Shown: positions 17,560 through 25,359 of the stretch, piece by piece
How the letters are laid out: the number at the start of each line of letters is the position of its first letter
How positions within the stretch are numbered: position 1 is the stretch's first letter
Assembly (NCBI RefSeq): GCF_009733795.1
Contig: NZ_WNXX01000005.1
Span: forward strand, 1-64,000
Source: Actinotalea caeni
GTDB lineage: Bacteria; Actinomycetota; Actinomycetes; Actinomycetales; Beutenbergiaceae
DNA: 64,000 bases
Direction: 5' to 3'
Position numbers and translations under genes: made by a program
The notes under the pieces: model-generated
The model's database searches: none
The model's input: only the letters and a program-made list of their open reading frames with translations
Told to the model about the DNA's origin: nothing

Positions 17560-19029
17560 CTATTGCTCCCGCACGGCCGGACTCGCTCCGTCCACGTTCC
17601 CCGCCGCGGTGCCGGCTGCCGGGCCCGGCACGCCGTCGGCCACCTGCTCGTCGAGGTGCTGACCGGCGTCGGGCAGGTCGTCGGCGACGCCGGTCTCGGC
17701 TGCCGCGGCGGCCTCGGCCGCGCGGATCTCGGCGGTGCTCACGCGGCGCAGCGCGTAGCCGAGCACGAGGAAGTGGCCCACGCCGGCGAGCAGGAAGACG
17801 CCGCGCAGCGCCCACTCGCGCGGCACCACACCCTCCCCCAGCGTCACAAGCGCGCCACCGAGCACGGTGCCGATCGAGATCGTGCCCCAGCCGAAGAACC
17901 GATAGACCGAGTTCACCCGGCCGAGCAGCCGGTCCAGGATCAGCCGCTGCCGCAACGAGACCGTGATGACGTTCCACACGACGATGAAGACGCCGCCGAC
18001 CAGACCGCACAGCCAGAACGCGACCGCCCACGGCAGCAGGCCCATGAGCGTCGTCGCGGCCCCCATGCCGACGATCGAGACCACCAGCGCGGTGCCCGGC
18101 GAGAGCCGCGCCGTGACGCGCTCGGCGAGCAGGGAGCCGAGCACGGCACCCGCGGCGAACCCGGTCGTCACCAGCCCGAACTGCCAGCCCTCGTAGAGAC
18201 CGAGCACCTCCTGCACGAACAGCACGCTGACGACGAACGCGATGTTGCTCAGCAGGTTGAGGATCCCCAGCAGGATCGCGAGCGTGCGGATCAGCCGGTG
18301 GCTCCACAGCCAGCGCAACCCCTCCCCGATCTCGCCCTTCCAGTCGATGCGGCGGCTGCGCTCGACGTCCTCGCCGCGCGGGCGGAACGTCCCGACGAGC
18401 GCGAACACCAGCGCCGCGCTGACCGCGAGCAGGCCGGCGTTGACGAGGAACGGCACCGCGAGCGCGACCGCGAGCAGGATGCCCGCGAGCGGCGGGCCGA
18501 CGAAGCTGTTCATCGTGGTCTCGGCCGCCCACATGCGCCCGTTCGCCTTCTCGAGCTGGTCGGACCGCACCACCGAGGGCATCAGCGTCTGGGCGGTGTT
18601 GTCGCGCAGCACCTCGGCGCAGCCGAGCAGCAGCGACGCCGCGCACAGGGCCGCCACCAGCAGGGGCCCGCTGGCCGGCTCGGGTGCACCGGCCGCCAGC
18701 TGCTCCGGCGTCGGCAGGTCCTGCTGGTAGCGGAGCACGACCGCACCGAGCGCCGCGACCACCACGACGCGCACGACGTCCATCCAGGCGACGAGCCGCC
18801 GTCGGTCGACACGGTCGGTGATGACGCCCGCGGGCAGGCTGAACAGCAACCACGGGATGCGGCTGGCCACGCCCACGAGGGCGATCGCGAGCGCGTCGCG
18901 CGTGACGGCCGAGGCCAGCCACACCATCGCGACGCTCATGAGGCCGTCGCCGAGGTTCGCCGCCGTGGCGGAGGCGAACAGCTTGCGGTAGTTGGCGCCC
19001 AGCGGCGCGCGGGTCGCGGTGGTGCTCAT
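17560..19029 (-). CDS. MFS transporter (MFS_3 / enterobactin-exporter-like)
   Basis: A 489-residue membrane protein with about 12 transmembrane segments. The start (NYRKLFASATAANLGDGLM) and the motif after helix 2 (LPAGVITDRVDRRRLVAWMD) mark the MFS_3 group, which includes EntS-like exporters and macrolide efflux pumps. Residues 425-489 form an Ala/Asp-rich hydrophilic tail. Its start overlaps the stop of the upstream ArsR-type regulator (ATGA), and both share an operator-bearing promoter, so this is a self-regulated efflux operon. The substrate is unknown. Confidence 0.87.
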   Translation of the reverse strand: MSTTATRAPLGANYRKLFASATAANLGDGLMSVAMVWLASAVTRDALAIALVGVASRIPWLLFSLPAGVITDRVDRRRLVAWMDVVRVVVVAALGAVVLRYQQDLPTPEQLAAGAPEPASGPLLVAALCAASLLLGCAEVLRDNTAQTLMPSVVRSDQLEKANGRMWAAETTMNSFVGPPLAGILLAVALAVPFLVNAGLLAVSAALVFALVGTFRPRGEDVERSRRIDWKGEIGEGLRWLWSHRLIRTLAILLGILNLLSNIAFVVSVLFVQEVLGLYEGWQFGLVTTGFAAGAVLGSLLAERVTARLSPGTALVVSIVGMGAATTLMGLLPWAVAFWLCGLVGGVFIVVWNVITVSLRQRLILDRLLGRVNSVYRFFGWGTISIGTVLGGALVTLGEGVVPREWALRGVFLLAGVGHFLVLGYALRRVSTAEIRAAEAAAAAETGVADDLPDAGQHLDEQVADGVPGPAAGTAAGNVDGASPAVREQ

Positions 19030-19604
19030 GCGTCCTCCTGGTGGCGCAGGGGCGGCCGCTCGGTCGCGTAGACGCCGAACACCAGCGCGTAGGTGACGTC
19101 GCCCTCCGCGGGCTGGGAGGCGAACTCCATGACGAGGTCGTTGAGGCGATGCGCCCACTCCCGCGCCCGCTCCGGCGAGATGCGTGCGTAACGCATGTTC
19201 GCGGTCAGCTCGCCGCCCGGCGCGTGCGAGATCTCGGCGGCGGCCTGGGCGAGCACGCGCTCCTCCTCCCCCACGGCCTCGTGCTCGCGCTGGTAGAGGA
19301 ACACCCGCGCGGTACGGCCGTAGTATTTGGCCTCCAGCGCACGGACCCGCTCGGTGCGCACGACCCGCACCAGGCCGGCGTCGGCGAGCACCTTGAGGTG
19401 GTGGCCGACCGTGCCCTTCGGCTTGCCGAGCACCTCCGCGAGCTCCGACGTCGTGGCCGCGCGCTCCAGCAGCAACGACACGATCTCCTTGCGGGTGTCC
19501 TCGAACAGCGCCCGGTACTGCGCCGGGTCGTCGAGCTCGAGCATCTCGTCGAGCTCGTAGTCGGGTGTCGACGGCGGCGCCCCGCCGGGCTTGTTGTCGG
19601 CCAT
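19026..19604 (-). CDS. ArsR-family winged-helix regulator of the adjacent MFS exporter
   Basis: A 192-residue regulator. The winged helix (about 20-95: LFEDTRKEIVSLLLERAATT, SELAEVLGKPKGTVGHHLKV, LADAGLVRVVRTERVRALE) is followed by a helical C-terminal domain typical of the ArsR/HTH_20 group that controls transporters. No metal-binding Cys cluster is seen, so an organic ligand is likely. The ATG at 19604 is preferred: another ATG at 19622 falls inside the operator. It is co-transcribed and translationally coupled with the exporter. Confidence 0.85.
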   Translation of the reverse strand: MADNKPGGAPPSTPDYELDEMLELDDPAQYRALFEDTRKEIVSLLLERAATTSELAEVLGKPKGTVGHHLKVLADAGLVRVVRTERVRALEAKYYGRTARVFLYQREHEAVGEEERVLAQAAAEISHAPGGELTANMRYARISPERAREWAHRLNDLVMEFASQPAEGDVTYALVFGVYATERPPLRHQEDA

Positions 19605-19608
19605 TCCC

Positions 19609-19640
19609 GTATGGTCGGCCATTCCCGACCATACTGTCAA
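19609..19640 (-). promoter_or_regulatory. Self-regulated promoter of the ArsR-MFS operon
   Basis: On the minus strand a consensus -35 (TTGACA, 19640-19635) is followed directly by a perfect 10-bp inverted repeat, GTATGGTCGG-N6-CCGACCATAC (19609-19634). The repeat occupies the whole spacer and the probable -10 (CATACG). A bound repressor here would block RNA polymerase. The predicted transcript would begin within a few bases of the ATG at 19604. Confidence 0.7.
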
Positions 19641-19782
19641 GGCCGACCATTCGCCGTCGTCCCGGGGGCGGGTCGGGAGGCGGGCTACGCGCCCCCGACG
19701 GGCCGGACCGCGGCGGACTGTCGCCACGGGAGACGCGCGACGCCCCGCGTGGCCAAGCCCCGCACGCGCACGGGCCCATCAG

Positions 19783-19884
19783 CGCGCAGAACCCGCCCAC
19801 GCGGTCGATTCCGCACACACGACACCCACCTCCACGCGCAGAACCCGCCCACGCGGTCGATTCCGCACGCACGACGCCCACCTC
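19783..19884. repeat. Two 50-bp direct repeats (19783-19832 and 19835-19884)
   Basis: Two copies separated by 2 bp, beginning CGCGCAGAACCCGCCCACG and ending ACGCCCACCTC, differing at two positions. A third partial match is not seen. They occupy the 387-bp gap between the ArsR gene and dgt, where no gene is supported on either strand. On the minus strand the copies lie directly downstream of dgt. Confidence 0.8.
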
Positions 19885-19991
19885 GAGGACCCGCGGTCGG
19901 ACCCGCACGCCGGCGTGCCGCGCGCGCACGGATCACACGGGCCGACGCCGCAGACGCGGCTCGAGCCGGCGGAGCCGTCTCTCGTGCGCCC

Positions 19992-21275
19992 TCAGGCGGG
20001 ATCGCGCGGCCCGCAGAGACGGGCGTGCCAGGCGTAGGCCGACAGGTCGGTGAGCGAGGCGACCTGGTCGATGACAACGCGCAGCCGGGCGGCGTCGTCG
20101 GCGGCCTCGCGCCAGTCGGCCAGGAACATCGGCTCCAGCGCCGCCTCGGCCCTTTCGGCGAGGACCTCGACGAGCTCGGCGAGGACGACCCGTTGCCGGT
20201 GGTAGACCGGCTCGTCCTCGCGCGGCGCCATCACGTAGGCGGCCGCGATCCCCTTGAGGACCGCGATCTCGGCGAGGATCTCGGTCGGCACGACGATCGA
20301 GGCGTCGTAGCGGACCAGCCGGCCCTCGCCGTAGCGGGCGCGGGTGGCGGCGGCAGCGGCGTCGCAGAACCGGCCGATCAGCTGGCTGGTCATGTCCTTG
20401 AGCGCGGCGAGCGCGCGGCGGCTGCCGTCGTGGGCCGTCACCCAGTACGGCAGCGCGACCAGCCGGTCGAGCGCGTCGCCGAGCTCGTCGTCGGAGATGT
20501 CCGGGTCGTACCAGTCCCGCACCTGCGTGACGACCTTCTCGTGCGCGGCGGCTGTCGTGAGCATGCCGGGGTCGACGCGGCCCAGCACGATCGCGTCCTC
20601 GACGTCGTGCACCGAGTAGGAGATGTCGTCGGCGAGGTCCATCACCTGCGCCTCGAGGCACCGCACCCCCGCCGGGGCGCCCTCGCGCAGCCAGCGGAAC
20701 ACCTCCGCGTCCTCGTGGTAGACCCCGAACTTCGCGGTCACCAGACCGTCGGAGCCGACCGGCCCCTCGCCGCTGAACCACGGGTACTTGGTGGCGGCGT
20801 CCAGGGAGGCGCGGGTGAGGTTGAGACCGCACGGGACGCCGTCGGGCGTGAAGGTCTTGGGCTCCAGCCGGGTGAGGATCCGCAACGTCTGGGCGTTGCC
20901 CTCGAAGCCGCCGATCGACATCGCCACGAGGTCGAGCGCGTTCTCGCCGTTGTGCCCGAACGGCGGGTGGCCGAGGTCGTGCGACAGGCAGGCGGTGTCG
21001 ACGACGTCGGGGTCGCACCCCAGGGACTTGCCCAGCTCGCGCCCCACCTGCGCGACCTCGAGGGAGTGCGTGAGCCGGGTACGGACGAAGTCGTCGGAAC
21101 CCGGCCCGAGCACCTGCGTCTTCGCACCGAGGCGCCGCAGCGCCGAGGAGTGCACCACACGTGCGCGGTCACGCTCGAACGGGGTGCGGCTGGCGCGCTT
21201 CGCGGGCTCGGGGAACCACCGCTGCACGTCGCTCCCGGCGTAGCCGGCCCCCGGCTGCTCGGCGCCCGAACGCAT
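19992..21275 (-). CDS. dgt: Deoxyguanosinetriphosphate triphosphohydrolase-like protein
   Basis: HD-domain dNTPase that splits dGTP (or other dNTPs) to nucleoside and triphosphate and controls nucleotide pools. The 427-residue protein has the family signature RVVHSSALRRLGAKTQV, the HD metal site (RLTHSLEVAQVG and SHDLGHPPFGHNGE) and a third Asp in MDLADDISYSVHDVED. The ATG at 21275 is used; a GTG 12 nt upstream (VTSS) is an alternative. Its position two genes before dnaG on the same strand is common in actinobacteria and links it to DNA replication. Confidence 0.93.
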   Translation of the reverse strand: MRSGAEQPGAGYAGSDVQRWFPEPAKRASRTPFERDRARVVHSSALRRLGAKTQVLGPGSDDFVRTRLTHSLEVAQVGRELGKSLGCDPDVVDTACLSHDLGHPPFGHNGENALDLVAMSIGGFEGNAQTLRILTRLEPKTFTPDGVPCGLNLTRASLDAATKYPWFSGEGPVGSDGLVTAKFGVYHEDAEVFRWLREGAPAGVRCLEAQVMDLADDISYSVHDVEDAIVLGRVDPGMLTTAAAHEKVVTQVRDWYDPDISDDELGDALDRLVALPYWVTAHDGSRRALAALKDMTSQLIGRFCDAAAAATRARYGEGRLVRYDASIVVPTEILAEIAVLKGIAAAYVMAPREDEPVYHRQRVVLAELVEVLAERAEAALEPMFLADWREAADDAARLRVVIDQVASLTDLSAYAWHARLCGPRDPA

Positions 21276-21428
21276 GCTGGAGGTCACCCCGAGGAGCCTA
21301 GTTGCTGCGGTCGCGCGACCGGACCGCGCCGTCGGTGACGGCGCATGACCTCCGAGGTCATCGACGTCGAGCGACGCCTCCGGCACCGTGGCGTGGGTAC
21401 CCCACCCGACGCACGAGGAGGAGCCACC

Positions 21429-21812
21429 GTGACCGCGTACGTGATCGGCCACCTGCGGCCGACCTACCCGCACACCGACATCGCCGACTACATGGACCGC
21501 GTCGTCGCGACCTTCGAGCCCTACGGCGGGGAGTTCCTCGTGCACGGCACGCGCCACGAGGTCCTCGAGGGCACCTGGGAGGGTGGCGTCGTCGTCGTCG
21601 GGTTCCCCGACCTCGAGGCCGCCCACGCGTGGTGGGACTCCTCCGGCTACCGGGCGATCGCGCCCCTGCGCTCGCGCCACATCGACGGCGACATCGTCGT
21701 CGTCGACGGCGTCGCCCCGGGGTACCGACCCGCGGCGGCCGCGGCAGAGATGCGGGAGGCGGCGGCAGCCGACGGCTCGCGCGCGGTCAGCCCAGCAGCC
21801 GTCGACGCGTGA
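21429..21812 (+). CDS. DUF1330 family protein
   Basis: A 127-residue protein with the ferredoxin-like dimeric alpha/beta-barrel of DUF1330 (DIADYMDRVVATFEPYGGEFLVHG, then EGTWEGGVVVVGFPDLEAAHAWWDS). Biochemical function is not established for the family. GTG start at 21429 with a strong GAGGAGG ribosome-binding site. Its 3' end overlaps the convergent XRE regulator gene by 26 bp. Confidence 0.9.
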   Translation: MTAYVIGHLRPTYPHTDIADYMDRVVATFEPYGGEFLVHGTRHEVLEGTWEGGVVVVGFPDLEAAHAWWDSSGYRAIAPLRSRHIDGDIVVVDGVAPGYRPAAAAAEMREAAAADGSRAVSPAAVDA

Positions 21813-22569
21813 GGTCGTCGGCGGGCAGGAAGGTCTCCAGGTGCAGGCCGGCGAGCGCGGCGTCACCGGCGTCCTCGACCTGGGTCGCCACGCTCACCAG
21901 CCGCAGCAGCTGCCCACCGCTCTCGACCTCCAGCAGCGAGACCGGGCCGAGCGGCGGCGCGCCCGGGTCCGGCTCGGCACCGGGGTAGCCGCGCACCTCC
22001 TCGCGCAGCGCGACCAGAGCTGCCGGCGCCGCAGCGCGCGCGATCCGGCGGTCGAGCTGGTGCAGCAGCCGCGCCCGCCAGGCGGCCAGGTTGCGGATCC
22101 GGGGGGCGAGGCCGTCCGGGTGCAGGCAGAGCCGGACGACGTTGAGCGGCGGCTCGAGCAGCCGCGGGTGGCTACCGGCGACGAGCGCGTCGACGGCGGC
22201 GTTCGTGTCGACGACGTCCCACCGGTCGTCCAGGAGCAGCGCCGGGTAGGGCTCGTGCGCGTCGAGCAGCCGGCGCAGACCCGCCATCACCGCGGCGACC
22301 GCGTCCGCCTCGAGGCCCCGGGCGGGTCCGCGCGGCGCGAAGCCGCCCGCGACGAGGAGCCGGTCCCGCTCCGCCTCGGGCACGTCCAGGACCGCGGCGA
22401 GCCGCAGGATGAGGTCCGCCGACGGCGTCGACCGGCCGTTCTCGACGTAGCTGAGGTGCCGTGTGCTCACCTGTGCCGCGGTCGCGAGCGCGAGCTGGCT
22501 CAGCGACCGTCGCTGCCGCCAGCGGCGCAGCTCGGCGCCCACCGGCGAGACCTTCACGGGGCTGACCAC
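21787..22569 (-). CDS. XRE-family regulator with MmyB-like ligand-binding domain
   Basis: A 260-residue protein: N-terminal Cro/CI helix-turn-helix (about 8-70; RRSLSQLALATAAQVSTRHLS) and a PAS-like MmyB domain (about 90-255; YPALLLDDRWDVVDTNAAVDAL is the typical opening). Regulators of this type usually bind a small ligand and control a neighbouring oxidoreductase or hypothetical gene. The convergent DUF1330 gene is the nearest candidate, but there is no direct evidence. GTG start at 22569; it shares the 87-bp divergent gap with the GH13 gene. Confidence 0.88.
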   Translation of the reverse strand: MVSPVKVSPVGAELRRWRQRRSLSQLALATAAQVSTRHLSYVENGRSTPSADLILRLAAVLDVPEAERDRLLVAGGFAPRGPARGLEADAVAAVMAGLRRLLDAHEPYPALLLDDRWDVVDTNAAVDALVAGSHPRLLEPPLNVVRLCLHPDGLAPRIRNLAAWRARLLHQLDRRIARAAAPAALVALREEVRGYPGAEPDPGAPPLGPVSLLEVESGGQLLRLVSVATQVEDAGDAALAGLHLETFLPADDLTRRRLLG

Positions 22570-22655
22570 CGTCCGAGGGTAGGCATCGGCACGTCGGGCG
22601 CCGGCCGACCCCCGCTCGGCGTTTTGCGTCGCCGAGAGGCCGCGGGAACAATGAG

Positions 22656-24425
22656 GTGGTGACGACGACCTCCCCCGCGCTCGACCCCGAGGCCCTCACG
22701 ACCACGACGCTCGTGCACCCCGCGACGGCCGAGGCGCAGTGGTGGCGCAGCGCGGTGATCTACCAGGTCTACCCGCGCAGCTTCGCTGACTCCGACGGCG
22801 ACGGCCTGGGCGACCTGCCGGGCATCACGGCGCGCCTGGGTCACCTGACCCGGCTCGGAGTCGACGCGCTGTGGCTGTCGCCCTTCTACACCTCGCCGCA
22901 GCGCGACGCCGGCTACGACGTCGCGGACTACCGGTCGGTGGACCCGCGCTTCGGCACGCTCGCCGACGCCGACGCGCTCATCGAGAAGGCGCACCGGCTG
23001 GGGCTGCGGGTCATCGTCGACCTGGTGCCCAACCACACCAGCAGCGAGCACGCGTGGTTCCAGGCCGCGCTCGCCGCGGCGCCCGGCTCGCCCGAGCGTG
23101 CCCGGTACGTGTTCCGTGACGGCAAGGGGCCCGGCGGCGAGCAGCCGCCCACCAACTGGCGCAGCGTCTTCGGCGGCCCCGCCTGGAGCCGCGTCACCGA
23201 GGCCGACGGCCGCCCGGGCCAGTGGTACCTGCACCTCTTCGACGCCACCCAGCCCGACCTCAACTGGGAGAACGACGAGGTCCGGGCCGAGCTGGAGTCG
23301 GTGCTGAGGTTCTGGCTGGACCGTGGCGTGGACGGCTTCCGCGTCGACGTCGCGCACGGGCTCGTCAAGGACCAGTCCTTCCCGGACTGGGGCCACCGCA
23401 CCGACATGGTCAGCGGCGACGACGAGGACGACGCCGGGCACGACCCGGGCCCCTCGCCCTACTGGGACCAGCCGGGCGTGCACGACATCTACCGCCGCTG
23501 GCACCAGGTGCTCGCCGGCTACGACGGCGACCGCTGCCTCGTCGCCGAGGCGTGGGCGGACACCCCGGAGAAGATCGCCGCCTACACGCGCCCCGACGAG
23601 ATGCAGCAGGCGTTCAACTTCGACTACCTCACCACGCCGTGGGACGCCACCCGGCTGCGGGAGGCGATCACCGACGGGCTGACCGCGAGCGACGCCGTCG
23701 GGGCGCCCTGCACCTGGGTGATGTCCAACCACGACGTCGTGCGCGCGAGCTCGCGGCTCGGGCTGCCGGAGACCGGCAAGGGCCCCAACGGCATCGGGGC
23801 CGACGACCCGCAGCCCGACGCCGAGCTCGGGCTGCGCCGCGCGCGCGCCGCCGCCCTGCTGATGCTGGCGCTGCCGGGCTCCGCCTACCTCTACCAGGGC
23901 GAGGAGCTCGGGCTGCCCGAGCACACGACGCTGCCCGACGAGGTCCGCGAGGACCCCGCCTTCTTCCGCACCGGCGCGGCGGAGAAGGGTCGCGACGGCT
24001 GCCGCGTGCCGCTGCCGTGGGAGGCCGACGCACCCGCGTTCGGCTTCTCCCCCACCGGCGCCACCTGGCTGCCGCAGCCCGCGGACTGGGGCGGCTTCGC
24101 CGTCGACGCGCAGAAGGGCGTGCCGGGCTCGACCTACGAGACCTACCGCACCGCGCTGCGGCTGCGCCGCGACTTCCGGCTCGGCACCGGCTCGCTCGCG
24201 TGGGTCGACGGGCTGCCCGACTGCACCGCCGAGCGCGTGCTCGCCTTCACCAACCGCGAGCTGCTCGTGCTGGCCAACCTCGGCGCGGAGGCCGTCGCGC
24301 TGCGCGACGTCGAGGTGCTGCACGCCAGCGGCCCGCTGGGCGGCGGGCTCGACGGCGAGGTGCTCGTGCCGCACGACACGACCGTGTGGGCCCGGCTGCG
24401 TCGCGACGACGCCGAGCGGGACTGA
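22656..24425 (+). CDS. Alpha-glucosidase (GH13 subfamily 23/30 type)
   Basis: Cytoplasmic exo-acting glucosidase that hydrolyses maltose, maltodextrin or related alpha-glucosides. The 589-residue protein has the (beta/alpha)8 GH13 regions: DLVPNHTSSEH, nucleophile Asp in GFRVDVAHG, acid/base Glu in CLVAEAWAD and the transition-state Asp in VMSNHDVVR; it opens with WWRSAVIYQVYPRSFADSDGDG. It is convergent with the malEFG importer, which should supply its substrate. Start is GTG at 22656, or GTG at 22659. No LacI-type palindrome is seen at its own promoter. Confidence 0.94.
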   Translation: MVTTTSPALDPEALTTTTLVHPATAEAQWWRSAVIYQVYPRSFADSDGDGLGDLPGITARLGHLTRLGVDALWLSPFYTSPQRDAGYDVADYRSVDPRFGTLADADALIEKAHRLGLRVIVDLVPNHTSSEHAWFQAALAAAPGSPERARYVFRDGKGPGGEQPPTNWRSVFGGPAWSRVTEADGRPGQWYLHLFDATQPDLNWENDEVRAELESVLRFWLDRGVDGFRVDVAHGLVKDQSFPDWGHRTDMVSGDDEDDAGHDPGPSPYWDQPGVHDIYRRWHQVLAGYDGDRCLVAEAWADTPEKIAAYTRPDEMQQAFNFDYLTTPWDATRLREAITDGLTASDAVGAPCTWVMSNHDVVRASSRLGLPETGKGPNGIGADDPQPDAELGLRRARAAALLMLALPGSAYLYQGEELGLPEHTTLPDEVREDPAFFRTGAAEKGRDGCRVPLPWEADAPAFGFSPTGATWLPQPADWGGFAVDAQKGVPGSTYETYRTALRLRRDFRLGTGSLAWVDGLPDCTAERVLAFTNRELLVLANLGAEAVALRDVEVLHASGPLGGGLDGEVLVPHDTTVWARLRRDDAERD

Positions 24426-24431
24426 CCCGCC

Positions 24432-24451
24432 CGACGGCCGCGACGCCGTCG
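24432..24451. terminator. Convergent terminator between the GH13 gene and malG
   Basis: CGACGGC-N6-GCCGTCG, a perfect 7-bp stem 7 bp after the glucosidase stop, within the short 48-bp gap between two convergent genes. Confidence 0.5.
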
Positions 24452-24473
24452 ACCCGCGAGGCGCGGGACGCCG

Positions 24474-25358
24474 TCAGCCCTTGACGGCGCCGGCGACCAG
24501 CCCACCCACGATGTAGCGCTGCAGGAACTGGAACAGCACGACGATCGGGATCGAGGCGATCACCGCACCGGCGGCGAAGATCCCCCAGCGCGCGTCGAAC
24601 TGCCCGGACACGAACTGGTAGAGCCCGACGGCGACCGTCAGCTGGTCCTGCTGCGTCAGCACCACGCGGGCGATGATGAAGTCGCTGAAGGAGCCGACGA
24701 ACGCGAGCAGCGCCACGACCGCCAGCACCGGCGCGACCAGCCGCAGGATGATCGTGAAGTAGATACGGCTGTGCGAGGCGCCGTCGATGCGCGCCGCCTC
24801 GTCGAGCTCCCGCGGCACCGAGTTGAAGAACCCGTACATGAGGAACGTGTTCGCGCCCAGCGCGCCGCCGAAGTAGACCGCGATCAGCGCGGCCTTGCTG
24901 TTGAGACCCAGCAGCGGCACCGCGTGCCCGAGGGCGAGCAGCAACAGCAGGATCGCGACGAACGCCAGCAGCTGCGGGAACATCTGCAGCAGCAGCAGGA
25001 ACGTGAGCGTGCCGCGGCGGCCACGGAAACGGAAGCGGGAGAACGCGTATGCGGCCGCCGACGCCATCAGCACGGTGCCGACCGAGGACACCCCGCCGAT
25101 GATCAGCGAGTTCGCCATCCACGTCCAGAACAGGGTGTCGAACAGCGCGTCGTACTGGACTGTGGTGACCGAGGTGAACAGCCCCGAGGTGCCGCTCAGC
25201 GTGCCGCGCGAGGACAGCGACGCCGAGAGCACGAACACGATCGGGAAGATCGCGTAGAGGATCGCCGCCACGGCGATCAGGTAGCGCCACGACAGCTCGC
25301 GCCACCACCGCACCCGCTGGGCCTGCTGCCGGGAACCGGTCGCGTCGACGACGGCCAT
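24474..25358 (-). CDS. malG: Maltose/maltodextrin ABC transporter permease MalG
   Basis: A 294-residue inner-membrane permease with six predicted segments and the EAA loop that contacts the ATPase (DEAARIDGASHSRIYFTII, about 205-225). Partner of MalF in a carbohydrate ABC importer; start one base after the malF stop, so translation is coupled. No ATPase gene is present; actinobacterial sugar importers normally share the multitasking MsiK ATPase encoded elsewhere. Confidence 0.93.
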   Translation of the reverse strand: MAVVDATGSRQQAQRVRWWRELSWRYLIAVAAILYAIFPIVFVLSASLSSRGTLSGTSGLFTSVTTVQYDALFDTLFWTWMANSLIIGGVSSVGTVLMASAAAYAFSRFRFRGRRGTLTFLLLLQMFPQLLAFVAILLLLLALGHAVPLLGLNSKAALIAVYFGGALGANTFLMYGFFNSVPRELDEAARIDGASHSRIYFTIILRLVAPVLAVVALLAFVGSFSDFIIARVVLTQQDQLTVAVGLYQFVSGQFDARWGIFAAGAVIASIPIVVLFQFLQRYIVGGLVAGAVKG

Positions 25359-25359
25359 C

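Noticed and set aside
15970-19071. 1033-residue open frame opposite dnaG and the MFS gene
   Set aside because: Composition is that of antisense high-GC DNA (His/Arg/Glu-rich); both opposite genes have full domain support.
19605-19991. Small genes in the 387-bp gap upstream of the ArsR gene
   Set aside because: Open frames there are translations of the 50-bp repeats with no ribosome-binding site or domain.
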